NCBI GenBank assembly: GCA_002441135.1
Contig: DJVJ01000047.1
Span: 76,246-140,245, forward strand
Direction of reading: 5' to 3'
Source: Caryophanales bacterium UBA6259
Lineage (GTDB): Bacteria > Bacillota > Bacilli > Tepidibacillales > Tepidibacillaceae
Length of the DNA: 64,000 nt
Position numbers and translations under genes: made by a program. Shown piece after piece: positions 45,220-54,700 of the stretch (positions are counted from its first letter, which is position 1; every line of letters starts with the position of its first letter). A model generated the notes under the pieces. That model made no database searches, was not told the origin of the DNA, and saw nothing but the letters and a program-made list of their open reading frames with translations.

Positions 45220-45783
45220 TTATTGAACTGTTTTAGTATCAATTAACCATTTACCTTCAACGTTTACATAAGTATAAGTTACTGTTTTACCATCTTGAGT
45301 AAATTGTAATTGTGCGTTATCACCATCAACTGTGATTTCTGGTTCAATTGCACTCGTAAAAGCAACATAATCTTCTGGTAATGTTAGAGTAGGTACTTGA
45401 CCTTTACCAGCAACATCTTCCATTTTGATATAGTTTTCTAGAAGAGTATTTGTCATACCTTCAGTATAATATGCACTTAAATAATTTTTTACGTCATCTA
45501 AAGACTTGTAGGTAGGCTTTGCAACTAAGTATTCCTGTTCAGAACCTTCAGGTGTATAGTTTTCAAAGATAAAAGTAAGCTTTTCTTCTGCAATCAATGT
45601 TTTCGCAATAATTGATAGTTTTTGTTTTTCAACATCCTTAACATCTGTTGTTCCTTCTTTGTTTTCTTCTTGAGCTGCATCTTGATTTTGTTCTCCAGCA
45701 TTGTCATCATTTGTACAACCAACAACAGTGAAAGACATAACAAGTAATGCAAAAATTAATAGAAGTGAGAACTTTTTATTCAT
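45220..45783 (-). CDS. lipoprotein, unknown function
   Basis: A 187-residue secreted lipoprotein. The signal LLLIFALLVMSFTVVGC ends in a lipobox with Cys near 23, followed by an acidic Asn/Gln/Glu linker. The mature part holds a compact domain with a C-terminal strand pair (VTYTYVNVEGKWLIDTK) like NTF2/DUF4878-type folds of secreted proteins. No enzymatic motif. GGAGGG precedes the ATG. It is a single gene with its own promoter. Confidence 0.82.
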   Translation of the reverse strand: MNKKFSLLLIFALLVMSFTVVGCTNDDNAGEQNQDAAQEENKEGTTDVKDVEKQKLSIIAKTLIAEEKLTFIFENYTPEGSEQEYLVAKPTYKSLDDVKNYLSAYYTEGMTNTLLENYIKMEDVAGKGQVPTLTLPEDYVAFTSAIEPEITVDGDNAQLQFTQDGKTVTYTYVNVEGKWLIDTKTVQ

Positions 45784-45825
45784 TACATAAACCCTCCTAG
45801 ATATTTAAAATTTTTCACAATAGTT

Positions 45826-45854
45826 ATATTATATAAATTCATAAAATCTTTCAA
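45826..45854 (-). promoter_or_regulatory. lipoprotein gene promoter
   Basis: On the minus strand: TTGAAA, 17 bases, TAATAT, about 43 bases before the start. The rest of the 274-base gap to 46057 shows no other gene or strong structure. Confidence 0.65.
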
Positions 45855-46057
45855 TGGTATTATGTAAACTATAATAAACGCAGAAGATACAGATAATTTA
45901 GAAAAAGTATAGCGTTTTAACGGTTTATTTTATCAAAGCATTAATGCAATCAAATATATTATGTAAACTTAAATCAACTCACATTCTTGTTACTACTTTA
46001 TCCATAAATTACCTATTAAATACACTGTATTAAGCATGCATTATTAACAATGTTAGC

Positions 46058-47041
46058 TTATTTAGCTTTCAATAGGGACTGAACTTTTTTATGCAGAAAA
46101 TGTTCATTATAAACCCAACCTATGTATGAATTGATGATATGAAGAGAATCATCGAGTAAAACAATGGTGTTAAAAGGATAATGATTATTAAAACGGTAAC
46201 GAAGATCAATCCAACGTACCTCATAGCCATAAGCGGTTTGTTTATAAATTGGAAAAGCGAACTTCGTGAAATACAGTAGAGCTTTCACTTTTGGGTCGTT
46301 TTTAGAAGCGAGAATACTTGGATGTAATTTCTGTTTAGTTTTTATATCAATCCATTCTAATTGGGACTTTCGAACGATTCCAATCCGATATGAATGATCT
46401 GTTTCCTCGATAATGTTCCATAAACTCCAATAAATTGTAGGGAGTAATGTAATATGTTTGGTAAGCTGATATTTTATTGTTAGCTTATTCTTAATGTTGT
46501 AATGAGTCCAGCTTCGCCAAATAAAATAAAGGATTGTTATTAAATAAATACTAGAGAAAATAGTTGAAGGCTTGTACCATTGTAAAACCCAAAATATAAT
46601 ACCTAGAGAATGAGTAATAAAAATAAAGGGATCAAAAATATTTAAAATATTTAAAGCGATCCATTTTGCTGTAAATGGACGAAGTGCTTGAGTTCCATAG
46701 GTATTGAAAACATCCAAAAATACATGAAAAAATACCGATGCAAAAACCCAAACCCATAAATGATAAAAGTAAGGCGGTTTGAAAAGAAGATAGATAGTTA
46801 GACTAATGATGGTAGTCCAAAGAAGAATCGCTGGAATAGAATGATTAATTCCACGATGATTTCGAATATAGCTCGCATTTCCAAAGAATTTACTAATACC
46901 ATCAAAATCAGGTGCTTGCGAACCGATTAATGTACCAATCAGCACGAGCTGAGCAAATGAGGGGTTCGTTGCAATAATAGGATCAATATGAGCAAGTCCT
47001 GCAATACTGATTCCAGTAACAAAATGGGTACTAGTATCCAT
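46058..47041 (-). CDS. yfhP: YfhP-like membrane-bound metal-dependent hydrolase
   Basis: A 327-residue protein of the YdjM/DUF457 group. ATG 47041 (MDTSTHFVTG) follows AGGAGG; the longer frame to 47101 lacks a site. The N-terminal half has several membrane helices with metal-type motifs: DTSTHF at the start, SQAPDFD near 46 and NHRGINHS near 61. The soluble C-terminal third includes repeated Trp/Tyr strands. B. subtilis yfhP has the same size and the same divergent mutY neighbour, which supports the name. Function is unproven. Confidence 0.85.
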   Translation of the reverse strand: MDTSTHFVTGISIAGLAHIDPIIATNPSFAQLVLIGTLIGSQAPDFDGISKFFGNASYIRNHRGINHSIPAILLWTTIISLTIYLLFKPPYFYHLWVWVFASVFFHVFLDVFNTYGTQALRPFTAKWIALNILNIFDPFIFITHSLGIIFWVLQWYKPSTIFSSIYLITILYFIWRSWTHYNIKNKLTIKYQLTKHITLLPTIYWSLWNIIEETDHSYRIGIVRKSQLEWIDIKTKQKLHPSILASKNDPKVKALLYFTKFAFPIYKQTAYGYEVRWIDLRYRFNNHYPFNTIVLLDDSLHIINSYIGWVYNEHFLHKKVQSLLKAK

Positions 47042-47137
47042 GATTTTCCTCCTGAAAAAATTAATACTTTCTTTATTATTTACGATAAAATATAATTTCA
47101 ACCAACTTTTTGAAATGGGAAAAACGAGGAGATACTA

Positions 47138-48223
47138 ATGGCTACAAAAGGGATAAATAACATTCAACAAGCATTACTTCATTGGTTTTACGCGAATAAA
47201 AGAGAGTTGCCTTGGAGGGAAACAAAAGATCCCTATTTAATTTGGGTATCAGAAATCATGCTTCAACAGACCAAGGTAGATACGGTAATACCCTACTATA
47301 AGGCTTTTATCAAGGAATTCCCAACCATAAATCATTTAGCGGAAGCGAAGGAAGAGCGTGTTTTAAAACGTTGGGAGGGCTTGGGGTATTACTCACGAGC
47401 TAAAAATCTTCATCGTGGAGTAAAGGAAGTAAAAGAGTCATATATGGGAGAGGTTCCAAAGGATAAAGAAACATTGCTAAAGATTCCTGGAATCGGTGAT
47501 TACACCGCTGGAGCCATTTTAAGTATTGCTTATCAAAAAGAAGAGCCAGCTATTGATGGTAATGTCCTTCGGGTAATTACGCGTATTTTCCGCATTTTCG
47601 AGGATATCAATAAGGTATCTACAAAAAGAGAAGTAGAGGGACTAGTAAAAGAACTGATTCCGGCAGAAGATCCTTCGGCTTTTAATCAAGGCTTGATGGA
47701 GCTAGGTGCCTTAATATGTACACCAAAAAGTCCAAAATGTGGCGAATGTCCTGTTCAACCTTTTTGTGAAAGTGAGAAATACAATGAACAGCTATTTCTA
47801 CCAATCAAAAAGAAAAAGAAAAAAATTCCAAATGTGTATCGTATAAGCTTAATTATTGCTGATGATAAGCATATTTTATTAACGCAACGACCAAAGGAAG
47901 GATTACTAGCAGACCTTTGGGAATTGCCTTCAATTGAGCAAGAGCAACCATTATCAGAGGAAGAATGGCAATTACTAATTCATCAACAATTTGGAGAAGA
48001 AATAGAATTAGGAGAAAAATGGGGGAGCTTAAAGCATATATTCTCTCATAAAAAGTGGCTGATTGAAGTATATAGAGCTAATTTTTCAAAAATGGATATT
48101 TCGATGATGGAGAAGGAGAAGAATAAGAATAAGCATCAATTTAATGTAATAAAAAGAGAGAATTTAAAGGAACTACCTTTTCCACGAGTTTATCAAGAGA
48201 TAATAAAGGAGTTTAGGATATAA
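47138..48223 (+). CDS. mutY: A/G-specific adenine glycosylase
   Basis: A 361-residue base-excision repair enzyme removing adenine opposite 8-oxoguanine. Order: EIMLQQTKVDTVIPYY near 38 (catalytic Glu), helix-hairpin-helix LLKIPGIGDYTAG near 112-124 with catalytic Asp in PAIDGNVLRV near 138, iron-sulfur cluster cysteines in CTPKSPKCGECPVQPFC near 190-206, and a NUDIX-like C-terminal domain that reads 8-oxoguanine (TQRPKEGLLADLWELPS near 248). Divergent from yfhP with a 96-base gap. Confidence 0.96.
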   Translation: MATKGINNIQQALLHWFYANKRELPWRETKDPYLIWVSEIMLQQTKVDTVIPYYKAFIKEFPTINHLAEAKEERVLKRWEGLGYYSRAKNLHRGVKEVKESYMGEVPKDKETLLKIPGIGDYTAGAILSIAYQKEEPAIDGNVLRVITRIFRIFEDINKVSTKREVEGLVKELIPAEDPSAFNQGLMELGALICTPKSPKCGECPVQPFCESEKYNEQLFLPIKKKKKKIPNVYRISLIIADDKHILLTQRPKEGLLADLWELPSIEQEQPLSEEEWQLLIHQQFGEEIELGEKWGSLKHIFSHKKWLIEVYRANFSKMDISMMEKEKNKNKHQFNVIKRENLKELPFPRVYQEIIKEFRI

Positions 48224-48251
48224 GTTAAGTTAAAATTACATTAAAATAAAT

Positions 48252-48287
48252 AAAAATGGCTATCTTTAAATGGATAACCATTTTTAT
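48252..48287 (+). terminator. probable mutY terminator
   Basis: AAAAATGG and CCATTTTT pair, extended by TATC/GATA with one mismatch. Confidence 0.65.
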
Positions 48288-48316
48288 ATTTCTATAAATA
48301 CATGATTTACATCGAA

Positions 48317-48478
48317 TTAGAAATGGGTAACGCTTTGATTAAGATATTGATAATAGTCTTTCATCTTTTTCATTTCAGCTTCTGCTTGATTTAGCTCTAA
48401 ATATCTAACTGCTTTTTTTTCTTTATTAACCTTTTTAATTTCAACTTCGATTTCGAAGTTCCAGATCATTATTACCAT
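48317..48478 (-). CDS. very small protein, array member A (53 residues)
   Basis: ATG at 48478 follows GGAGGG by nine bases. The product begins MVIMIWNFEIEVEIKKVNKE and contains AVRYLELNQAEAEMKK. It shares the pattern hydrophobic strand, E-I-x-I, Lys-rich turn, V-R-Y-L-E, A-E with the 47-residue product encoded just upstream (start 48753), so the two are paralogues. Size, tandem copying and layout recall the Bacillus YrzI-type tandem small proteins, a comparison from memory only. A 19-codon frame with its own ribosome site precedes it. Confidence 0.72.
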   Translation of the reverse strand: MVIMIWNFEIEVEIKKVNKEKKAVRYLELNQAEAEMKKMKDYYQYLNQSVTHF

Positions 48479-48501
48479 ATTAATTTTTCCCTCCTCGGAA
48501 T

Positions 48502-48561
48502 TTAGGGGTCAATTACCACCACTACATTAAAATTTAGAATTTGATTTAAGATTATCATCAT
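48502..48561 (-). CDS. possible 19-residue peptide preceding array member A
   Basis: ATG at 48561 follows AAAGGAG. The peptide begins MMIILNQILNFNVVVVI and is hydrophobic. It might be translated on its own, act as a leader, or be a decayed gene copy. An equivalent 19-codon frame precedes array member B, which makes chance less likely. Confidence 0.4.
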   Translation of the reverse strand: MMIILNQILNFNVVVVIDP

Positions 48562-48609
48562 ACATCTTCTCCTTTCATTTTTAGTAACACCATTTTTAGT
48601 AAAAAGAAA

Positions 48610-48753
48610 TTAATAAATTTTGTGCATAAATTCAAAGCGTTTTTGCTTATATTGCTCTTCTGCTTTGCAAGCTTCTAAATAACGTACAATATTTTCAATA
48701 CGATTTTTGTTTTTAGAAATTTTAATTTCATAGCTCATAATTTGAAATATCAT
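48610..48753 (-). CDS. very small protein, array member B (47 residues)
   Basis: ATG at 48753 follows AGGGGGAA. The product begins MIFQIMSYEIKISKNKNRIE and continues NIVRYLEACKAEEQYKQKRF. It is basic, probably one strand plus a helix, and is paralogous to the 53-residue protein downstream (shared V-R-Y-L-E and preceding E-I-K). No family can be confirmed by eye. It likely belongs to the same transcript as its neighbours between the hairpins at 48873 and the 48.3-kb gene end. Confidence 0.7.
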   Translation of the reverse strand: MIFQIMSYEIKISKNKNRIENIVRYLEACKAEEQYKQKRFEFMHKIY

Positions 48754-48778
48754 TTTTAGTTCCCCCTGTTCTTGTTAT

Positions 48779-48838
48779 TCAGGTGTCAGTCATCACCTGT
48801 TCTCCTAACGATAAGCGCTCTTTCTTGAATAAAATCAT
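48779..48838 (-). CDS. possible 19-residue peptide preceding array member B
   Basis: ATG at 48838 follows AAAGGAG by eight bases. The peptide begins MILFKKERLSLGEQVMTD. A hairpin (CAGGTG with CACCTG, 48780-48799) covers its last codons and lies before the ribosome site of the 47-residue gene, so a leader role is possible. Confidence 0.42.
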   Translation of the reverse strand: MILFKKERLSLGEQVMTDT

Positions 48839-48872
48839 TTCATTCACTCCTTTCACTTAGTATTTATGTGCA

Positions 48873-48904
48873 AAAAAAGACCATAGAGTTCTATGGTCTT
48901 TTTT
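48873..48904. terminator. symmetric hairpin with A/T runs
   Basis: AAAAAGACCATAG pairs with CTATGGTCTTTTT around a four-base loop. It works on either strand and separates the small-gene array from the upstream mini-gene. Confidence 0.85.
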
Positions 48905-48936
48905 ACGCAAATTGATATTATTCCTTTGAATGCAAT

Positions 48937-48966
48937 AAAAAACCATAGCCATTTACACGACTATGG
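48937..48966 (-). terminator. terminator of the 22-residue frame
   Basis: On the minus strand CCATAG pairs with CTATGG around twelve bases, then six T. The same CCATAG/CTATGG arms occur in the hairpin at 48873-48904. Confidence 0.7.
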
Positions 48967-49005
48967 AATAGAAACAAAGGTTAAATTTTGTAAGTAATAA
49001 TATCC

Positions 49006-49074
49006 TTAGTTTATCAGCCGTGCAAACATATTTACATATTCAATTGGTTTAACTTTCTTCATCATAATAATCAT
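49006..49074 (-). CDS. possible 22-residue protein, degenerate array member
   Basis: ATG at 49074 follows AAGGAGG by about ten bases. The product, starting MIIMMKKVKPIEYVNMF, shows the same M-I-I/M opening and Lys-x-x-x-I-E-Y pattern as the other array members but stops early. A dedicated terminator follows. It is either a true tiny gene or a truncated copy. Confidence 0.45.
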   Translation of the reverse strand: MIIMMKKVKPIEYVNMFARLIN

Positions 49075-49206
49075 TTTTGCACGACCTCCTTTTTTCATAA
49101 TTTTTTATCCTTCTACAGTATATTGGAAAAACATTCCTATGTAAAGTACTTTTTTGAAAATTAACAAATTAGACAAAAAACACTTTTTTAACTAGAATGA
49201 AGCAAT

Positions 49207-49431
49207 TTAATCAAAAATAACCTCTGAGGAATGATCCCATGCTCCTTCGTCTTTTGGTAGGCCACCTCTAGATTCTATTTCGTCTGTAATCATTTTATGA
49301 ATCTTTTTACCATCATCGTTCAAAAAAATTTGGATTTGATTTAGTGTCTGAAAATGGTATGCTAGCTCCTTTAAATTCCATTCACTAGTTGGTAAGTTTC
49401 TCAATTCTGAGATTGTTCGATCAACATACAT
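49207..49431 (-). CDS. hypothetical protein, 74 residues
   Basis: The start follows AAGGAGG. The protein is soluble and acidic (MYVDRTISELRNLPTSEWNL..., ending SSEVIFD), probably helical. No family recognised. It lies between azlD and the small-gene array on the same strand, so co-transcription with azlCD is possible but not shown. Confidence 0.62.
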   Translation of the reverse strand: MYVDRTISELRNLPTSEWNLKELAYHFQTLNQIQIFLNDDGKKIHKMITDEIESRGGLPKDEGAWDHSSEVIFD

Positions 49432-49484
49432 TTATTTAGCCTCCTTATATTTTTCTAACTACTATTATTAGCAAGGAAACTAAA

Positions 49485-49790
49485 TTATATAGATAGTGTT
49501 TGAAGAATAAACATGGTAACTAAACTACCAGCTACAACAAGCAAAAGCTGTTTTTGAAACCATGCTAACAGGATAGCAACAATTCCTGCTATAATTCCAT
49601 AGCTAGCCGATTCTGGATGAGCACCCATAATTCCTGGAAAAATAAGAGCACCTAAAACAGCATAGGGTATGTAGCTTAACCATTTATTTAGTCCGTTAGG
49701 AAAGCGAATATTTTTAATAAGCATTGGCAGCATTCTGGGAATAAAGGTTACAATGAACATGCCAAAGATTAGCAGCCAGGTGTTGTGCAT
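49485..49790 (-). CDS. azlD: AzlD-type branched-chain amino acid transport subunit
   Basis: A 101-residue membrane protein with about four helices (WLLIFGMFIVTFIPRMLPML at the start). AzlD works with AzlC to export branched-chain amino acids, the basis of 4-azaleucine resistance in B. subtilis. AGGAGG lies inside azlC, and the two genes overlap by 22 bases, as expected for a coupled pair. Confidence 0.92.
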   Translation of the reverse strand: MHNTWLLIFGMFIVTFIPRMLPMLIKNIRFPNGLNKWLSYIPYAVLGALIFPGIMGAHPESASYGIIAGIVAILLAWFQKQLLLVVAGSLVTMFILQTLSI

Positions 49791-50482
49791 GGGTTAGTTT
49801 CCTCCTTTTGTTCTGGTAATAAAAAGCCGACGGTAGTGGCTACTAAGGTAGCAATAATAATAGTCCAGCCACTAGATAGCTGTGGCAGCAATAGGGATAA
49901 GACCCAGCTAAAAATACCTGATAAAATAGCAATAAAGGAAATCTGCCAAGACTTTTTCATCGATGGAATCAGCAATCCAATAAACATCGCATATAAAGCA
50001 ACACTCATTCCTACGGCAAAATTTGCTGGGATTACTGTTGAAAAATAACTTCCAAGGAAGGTTCCTAACACCCAGCCACTATAAGAGGTAAGAGCCAACC
50101 CAAAGAAATAGGATGCTTTTATTTGCTGTTGTTCCTCATCAACAGTTGCTACAACAAAGGTTTCATCTGTAATTCCGAATGCTAATAAGCTGCTAATTAG
50201 CGTATTAGAGGTTAATCTTCTTGATAAGGCAGTACTCATTAGTAGATGCCTTAGATTTAAAATAAAGGTAGTAAGAATAATTTCAATAAATGGTACATGG
50301 CTTTGTAAAAGATTCACTGCAATAAATTGACTAGCACCTGCAAACACCCATATTGACATTCCAGTAGCTAAAGCAGGTGTTAACCCTGCTTGTACAGACA
50401 AAATACCAAAGGTAATAGCAATTGGTAGATAACCAAGAGCAATTGGAATGCCTGATTTTACTCCTATTTTAAATTGATTCAT
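49769..50482 (-). CDS. azlC: AzlC-type branched-chain amino acid exporter
   Basis: A 237-residue membrane protein with about seven helices. Family residues include GIPIALGYLPIAITFGIL near 10-27, GASQFIAVNLL near 49-59 and NLRHLLMSTALSRRL near 76-90. It forms the larger exporter subunit with AzlD. GGGGGA precedes the ATG. No Lrp-type regulator gene (azlB) is next to it. Confidence 0.93.
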   Translation of the reverse strand: MNQFKIGVKSGIPIALGYLPIAITFGILSVQAGLTPALATGMSIWVFAGASQFIAVNLLQSHVPFIEIILTTFILNLRHLLMSTALSRRLTSNTLISSLLAFGITDETFVVATVDEEQQQIKASYFFGLALTSYSGWVLGTFLGSYFSTVIPANFAVGMSVALYAMFIGLLIPSMKKSWQISFIAILSGIFSWVLSLLLPQLSSGWTIIIATLVATTVGFLLPEQKEETNPCTTPGC

Positions 50483-50571
50483 TAAAATCCCCCATTATTA
50501 GCGCTTTAGCTTGTTAAATTAAAAGTATTATAACACAAAAATATAGCTTTTTTGCATGTTTTTAGCATAAT

Positions 50572-50596
50572 AAAAAAGCCTGGCGGAATGCCAAGC
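50572..50596 (-). terminator. intrinsic terminator
   Basis: On the minus strand GCTTGGC pairs with GCCAGGC (one T-G pair), loop of five, then six T. It ends the aromatic-acid exporter homologue. Confidence 0.85.
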
Positions 50597-50610
50597 AGTG
50601 ATTAGTTGTT

Positions 50611-51657
50611 CTAGTTTTTTCTATGATGTGTATTATAGCTATCAATTAATCGTTCTAGATGATCTAACCGATCTCGATACTCATTAATTGCAGAAACGAC
50701 TCCAAGAAGCTCTATTAACTCTAAGCGATTGACTACATGATCAATTAATAAATCATATAAATTTATTTGAGAAGTTAGAAGACTCTCATCCTCAGTGTGA
50801 TGGGAGGAATGAATTTTGCCTTCAAATTTTAAGTAAATTTTATCCTGATAATTGGCAATATCCATGAGTTGTTGTTGAAACTGAGTAAAAATGGCTTCAG
50901 GAAGAAGGTTGATTTTACCCTCATGTTTCTCGATTTTTTGAAACATCTGTATTCCTGTGTCTGCTGTTTCTAGCATTCCTTTTAAAATAACTAATTTTCG
51001 CGAAGAGGATAATTTAATTTTTCGTTTAACAAAGCTTTTTGCAGCCTCTTCTTCAAATCGAAATAAGTCCCACAGCTGCTTTAATTCAGAATGTATGGTA
51101 TGAAGGCTATTTTTAAAGGTACGCTCATTTTTATTTTCATCTAAAATAATACGAAGCATGGAGTTCATCTGTTCTTCGATGTTTTTTAAGCTTTTAATCA
51201 ACCTTTGATCATACTTAGGTGGAAATACGAAAGTATTTACAACAAGAGCAGATAATATACCAATTAATATTAAAAGAAATCGGTCGATAGCAAACAATAA
51301 GAAGTTAGAATCTAAAGCTCCACCCTCCATAATAGATAATACCGTAACTATGGATAATGGAATACTCCGCTCAAATTTTAATTGAAGGTTTATTCCAATT
51401 ACAATCATAATTACGATAGCAACGATAATGGGATGGTTGTTAATATAGGTTGCTGCGAATATTGCAATCGTCGCCCCAACGATATTGGCTTGAATTTGCT
51501 CTACTCCATATTGCCAAGAACGATAGATGGAAGGTTGGATTGCCAAGGTTGCAGCAATAGCAGCAAAGATTTCTGGTTGTAAGTTTAAGGCCTGACTAAT
51601 ATATAATGATAAAACTAAGGTAATACCTGTTTTTGCAATTCTAGCGCCTATTTTCAT
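50611..51657 (-). CDS. aromatic acid exporter family protein (FUSC-like)
   Basis: A 348-residue protein. ATG 51657 is eight bases after AAAGG. The N-terminal half has five to six membrane helices (IGARIAKTGITLVLSLYISQ near 4, then PEIFAAIAATLAIQPSIYRS). The C-terminal half is a long cytoplasmic helical region. This fits the ArAE/DUF939 group of Bacillus (YqjA-like). Substrate and role unknown. It is a single gene ended by a terminator. Confidence 0.82.
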   Translation of the reverse strand: MKIGARIAKTGITLVLSLYISQALNLQPEIFAAIAATLAIQPSIYRSWQYGVEQIQANIVGATIAIFAATYINNHPIIVAIVIMIVIGINLQLKFERSIPLSIVTVLSIMEGGALDSNFLLFAIDRFLLILIGILSALVVNTFVFPPKYDQRLIKSLKNIEEQMNSMLRIILDENKNERTFKNSLHTIHSELKQLWDLFRFEEEAAKSFVKRKIKLSSSRKLVILKGMLETADTGIQMFQKIEKHEGKINLLPEAIFTQFQQQLMDIANYQDKIYLKFEGKIHSSHHTEDESLLTSQINLYDLLIDHVVNRLELIELLGVVSAINEYRDRLDHLERLIDSYNTHHRKN

Positions 51658-51724
51658 TTTCAAAAACCTTTCGTTAATGTTTAGAAATCAAAATATTATT
51701 ATATCAATTTTCCTTTAGAAATCA

Positions 51725-51755
51725 AGTAAAAAGGAAACCTTAATAGGTTTCCCTT
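51725..51755 (-). terminator. glutamate synthase terminator
   Basis: GGAAACC and GGTTTCC pair (extended with A/T), with a TTTTTAC run on the minus-strand exit, right after the gltB stop. Confidence 0.8.
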
Positions 51756-51772
51756 TGAAATTATTTTCAATC

Positions 51773-54700
51773 TTAATTTGGAAGGATTCGAATAAAATGG
51801 TCTTCTGAATTTTCTAGTAGAATTGCCACTCGGTTAGCTGCTTCTTTTTGGTTTGACTTTAATAGTTCATGAATATAATGCTGGAGGAGCTCAATTAAAT
51901 CGGATCGGCCAAGAGTATCGAGTGGAAGTAGCTGTACGTTTGCACCTTTTGCAATTCGTCTTTTTATCGCATCGAGATCCAGACCAAATTCAGGGACCAA
52001 TCGTTGATAAATAACCCCACCTGTCATTCCAGAACATAACCAAGGCCCAGGGTCTCCCATAACAACCGCTCTGCCACCTGTCATATATTCGAATGCAAAT
52101 CCTTTTATATTGGCTCTTTCACCAATTGCTCCTAAATGATCCTGTAGGGGAGCAGTTATTTCACCACCAAAAATCACATCTGCTCCAGATAAACGAATAC
52201 CTGCTCTTGAATCCGCATTGCCTTGAATAATAAATACTCCTTTTTGAGCGCCGTAACAGCATCCCTTTCCCACTGATCCATTAAGATAGATTCCATCTTT
52301 ATTCAATGTTTTCATAATGGCAACTTTTCCGCCATATCCTGTTTTTCCTACTCCGTCTTGTGCACCACCATGAATCCTAATTTTTATCCCTTTTGCTAAA
52401 TACGCAGCTAGCCCATTACCGGCGATTGAACCATTATTAAAGGTAAGTTTAATAAAAGGTCTTGAAAAATTATTCTTGCCCTTGATTAACCGATAAGTTC
52501 TTTCTCCAGATAAACGACTTCCAATCATTCGGTGAGTGCTATTAATTGTATGCTCCAATTGAGATACGACATCCATAGTGTCACAATCGAACTCTTCTGC
52601 ACCTGCAGCAATTAACAATTGATGATCAGCAGATTGGTAGATGGATGATGCTGATTGGTATTTTTTAAAGATAGAAGGAGCTAATAATCTGCTTAAGTCT
52701 AAAAGATTATGATGACTGCGCTGTTTTAATAGTTCTGAATGACCCACAAGCTCTTGTAAATTATCACTCCCAAGAAGAGAGGTAAGCTCTTTTACTTCAT
52801 CCGCAATCCCAGTAAAAAGTCTTTTTAAGTTAGATACAGCCTCTTCATAGATTCGTGGAGTGAATCGTTTAAGCCCTTTACTTGTTGCTTCTTCAACGGT
52901 TTCAATCTGGGTAGAAATTCCAACGTGGCAGGTTCCTAAATGACACCCTCTACAGGAGGTACAGCCAACCGCCATCATTGCTAATGTTCCAAAGCCAACT
53001 CGATTAGCACCTAGAAGAACTAGTTTTACCACATCTTTACCACTTCGAATTCCTCCATCTGCCCAAATTTCTACTCGATCCCTTAAACCAGCCTCCACAA
53101 GGGATAAGTGAGAAAATTTTACGCCTATTTCAATGGGTAATCCAACATGCTGTAGTGAATGAGCACGAGCTGCTCCTGTACCTCCATCATAACCACTAAG
53201 GGAAACGACATCAGCCCCAGCTTTTGCAATACCAATTGCAATGGTCCCGATATTTGGAACAACAGGTACCTTCACAATAACCTTTGCTCGACGATTGGCT
53301 GTTTTTAACTCCGTAATAATTTGAGCTAAATCTTCGATCGAGTATATGTCATGATTATTAGAAGGAGAGATTAAATCTTTTCCGGGTGTGGTGTTTCTAG
53401 CCTCAGCAACTTTTTCAGTTACTTTTTGGCCTGGTAAATGCCCTCCTTCCCCGGGCTTTGCTCCCTGACCAATCTTGACCTCTATCCATTCTGAAGAATT
53501 AATAAATTCAATATTGACACCAAAACGCCCTGAAGCAATTTGCATTCCGCGGTTTTTAGGATATTTACCTAACATATCTTTTATTTCTCCGCCTTCCCCA
53601 CTTAAGCTTAACATGTTAAGCTGATAAGCTGCTTCGGCATAGGCTCTGAATGTAGTTTCATTTTGTGATCCAAAAGACATGGAACTAATTAAAAATGGTA
53701 GATCATGTTCTCCAATACCAATTTCAGGAGATTTTTTTGCTGTAAATTGTTTTGTGCTTGAATACTGAAAATCAAGAATATGTCGTAAAGAGATAGGGTC
53801 ATTTTCTTCTATTTCTGACAATTGCATAGAGTACTCCGCATAGGGCATAGCTCCATTTGCAATTCCACCTATCTTCTTCCAAATCTTTGGAATTAAATGA
53901 AAGGCTCTCTTTGTTTTAGACTGCTGGTTTAATAAGTCTACTTTTCTTTGTCTAGCATCTTCTTCAAATTGTGTAAATGAATACCCAACACTTTCATTTC
54001 CGAAAAAATTAGTAATATTCAGGATTGTTGCAACTTCTTTATGCAAGCCAATTGCGGAAAATAATCGTTCATATCCTCTAAGCTCATGAATACCTAGTGT
54101 TGAGATAACTTTTTCTAAGCCTTTGTTTAAACTGATATATAAATTTTTGATTGCCTTTTGATTGTGCTCATTATTTCCAGTTTCTAGTGGTGTCGCAAAT
54201 AGAAGATAAGGTGACACGGCATCTGCTCCTAACCCAATTGCCGTGACAAGATCGTGAAGATGACGAAGCCCGCTAGAACGTAAAATAAGGCTTACCTTTC
54301 TGCGAAGACTTTCTTCACCATCAAATAGATCTCGTAAAGTAATATCAATTGCGGATATTGCAAGATGAGGGTCTAGCCATAAATGATCATTCTCTTGAAA
54401 TACAGCTTGATCATCTATAATGAGAAGCTTCGCCCCATTGCGAACTGCATCCACCGCTTGTTCTTGTAGTTGATTTAACCGTTCGGTAATTGTCTGCTGG
54501 GTTGTGAAGGATAAAGAAAGCGTTACAACAGAATTTATGGAATCAGTTGTAAAATATTCTATGGTTTGTTCCAAAGAGGTTGTTCCTAGCTGTTCTACAA
54601 CATTCTTTGCAAAAATTCCTTCTAATAAAATAGGCGTCTTGATTTCGAAGGAGATATCTCCGACTTGATGGGGGATAAAATTTTCTCTACCACCAATCAC

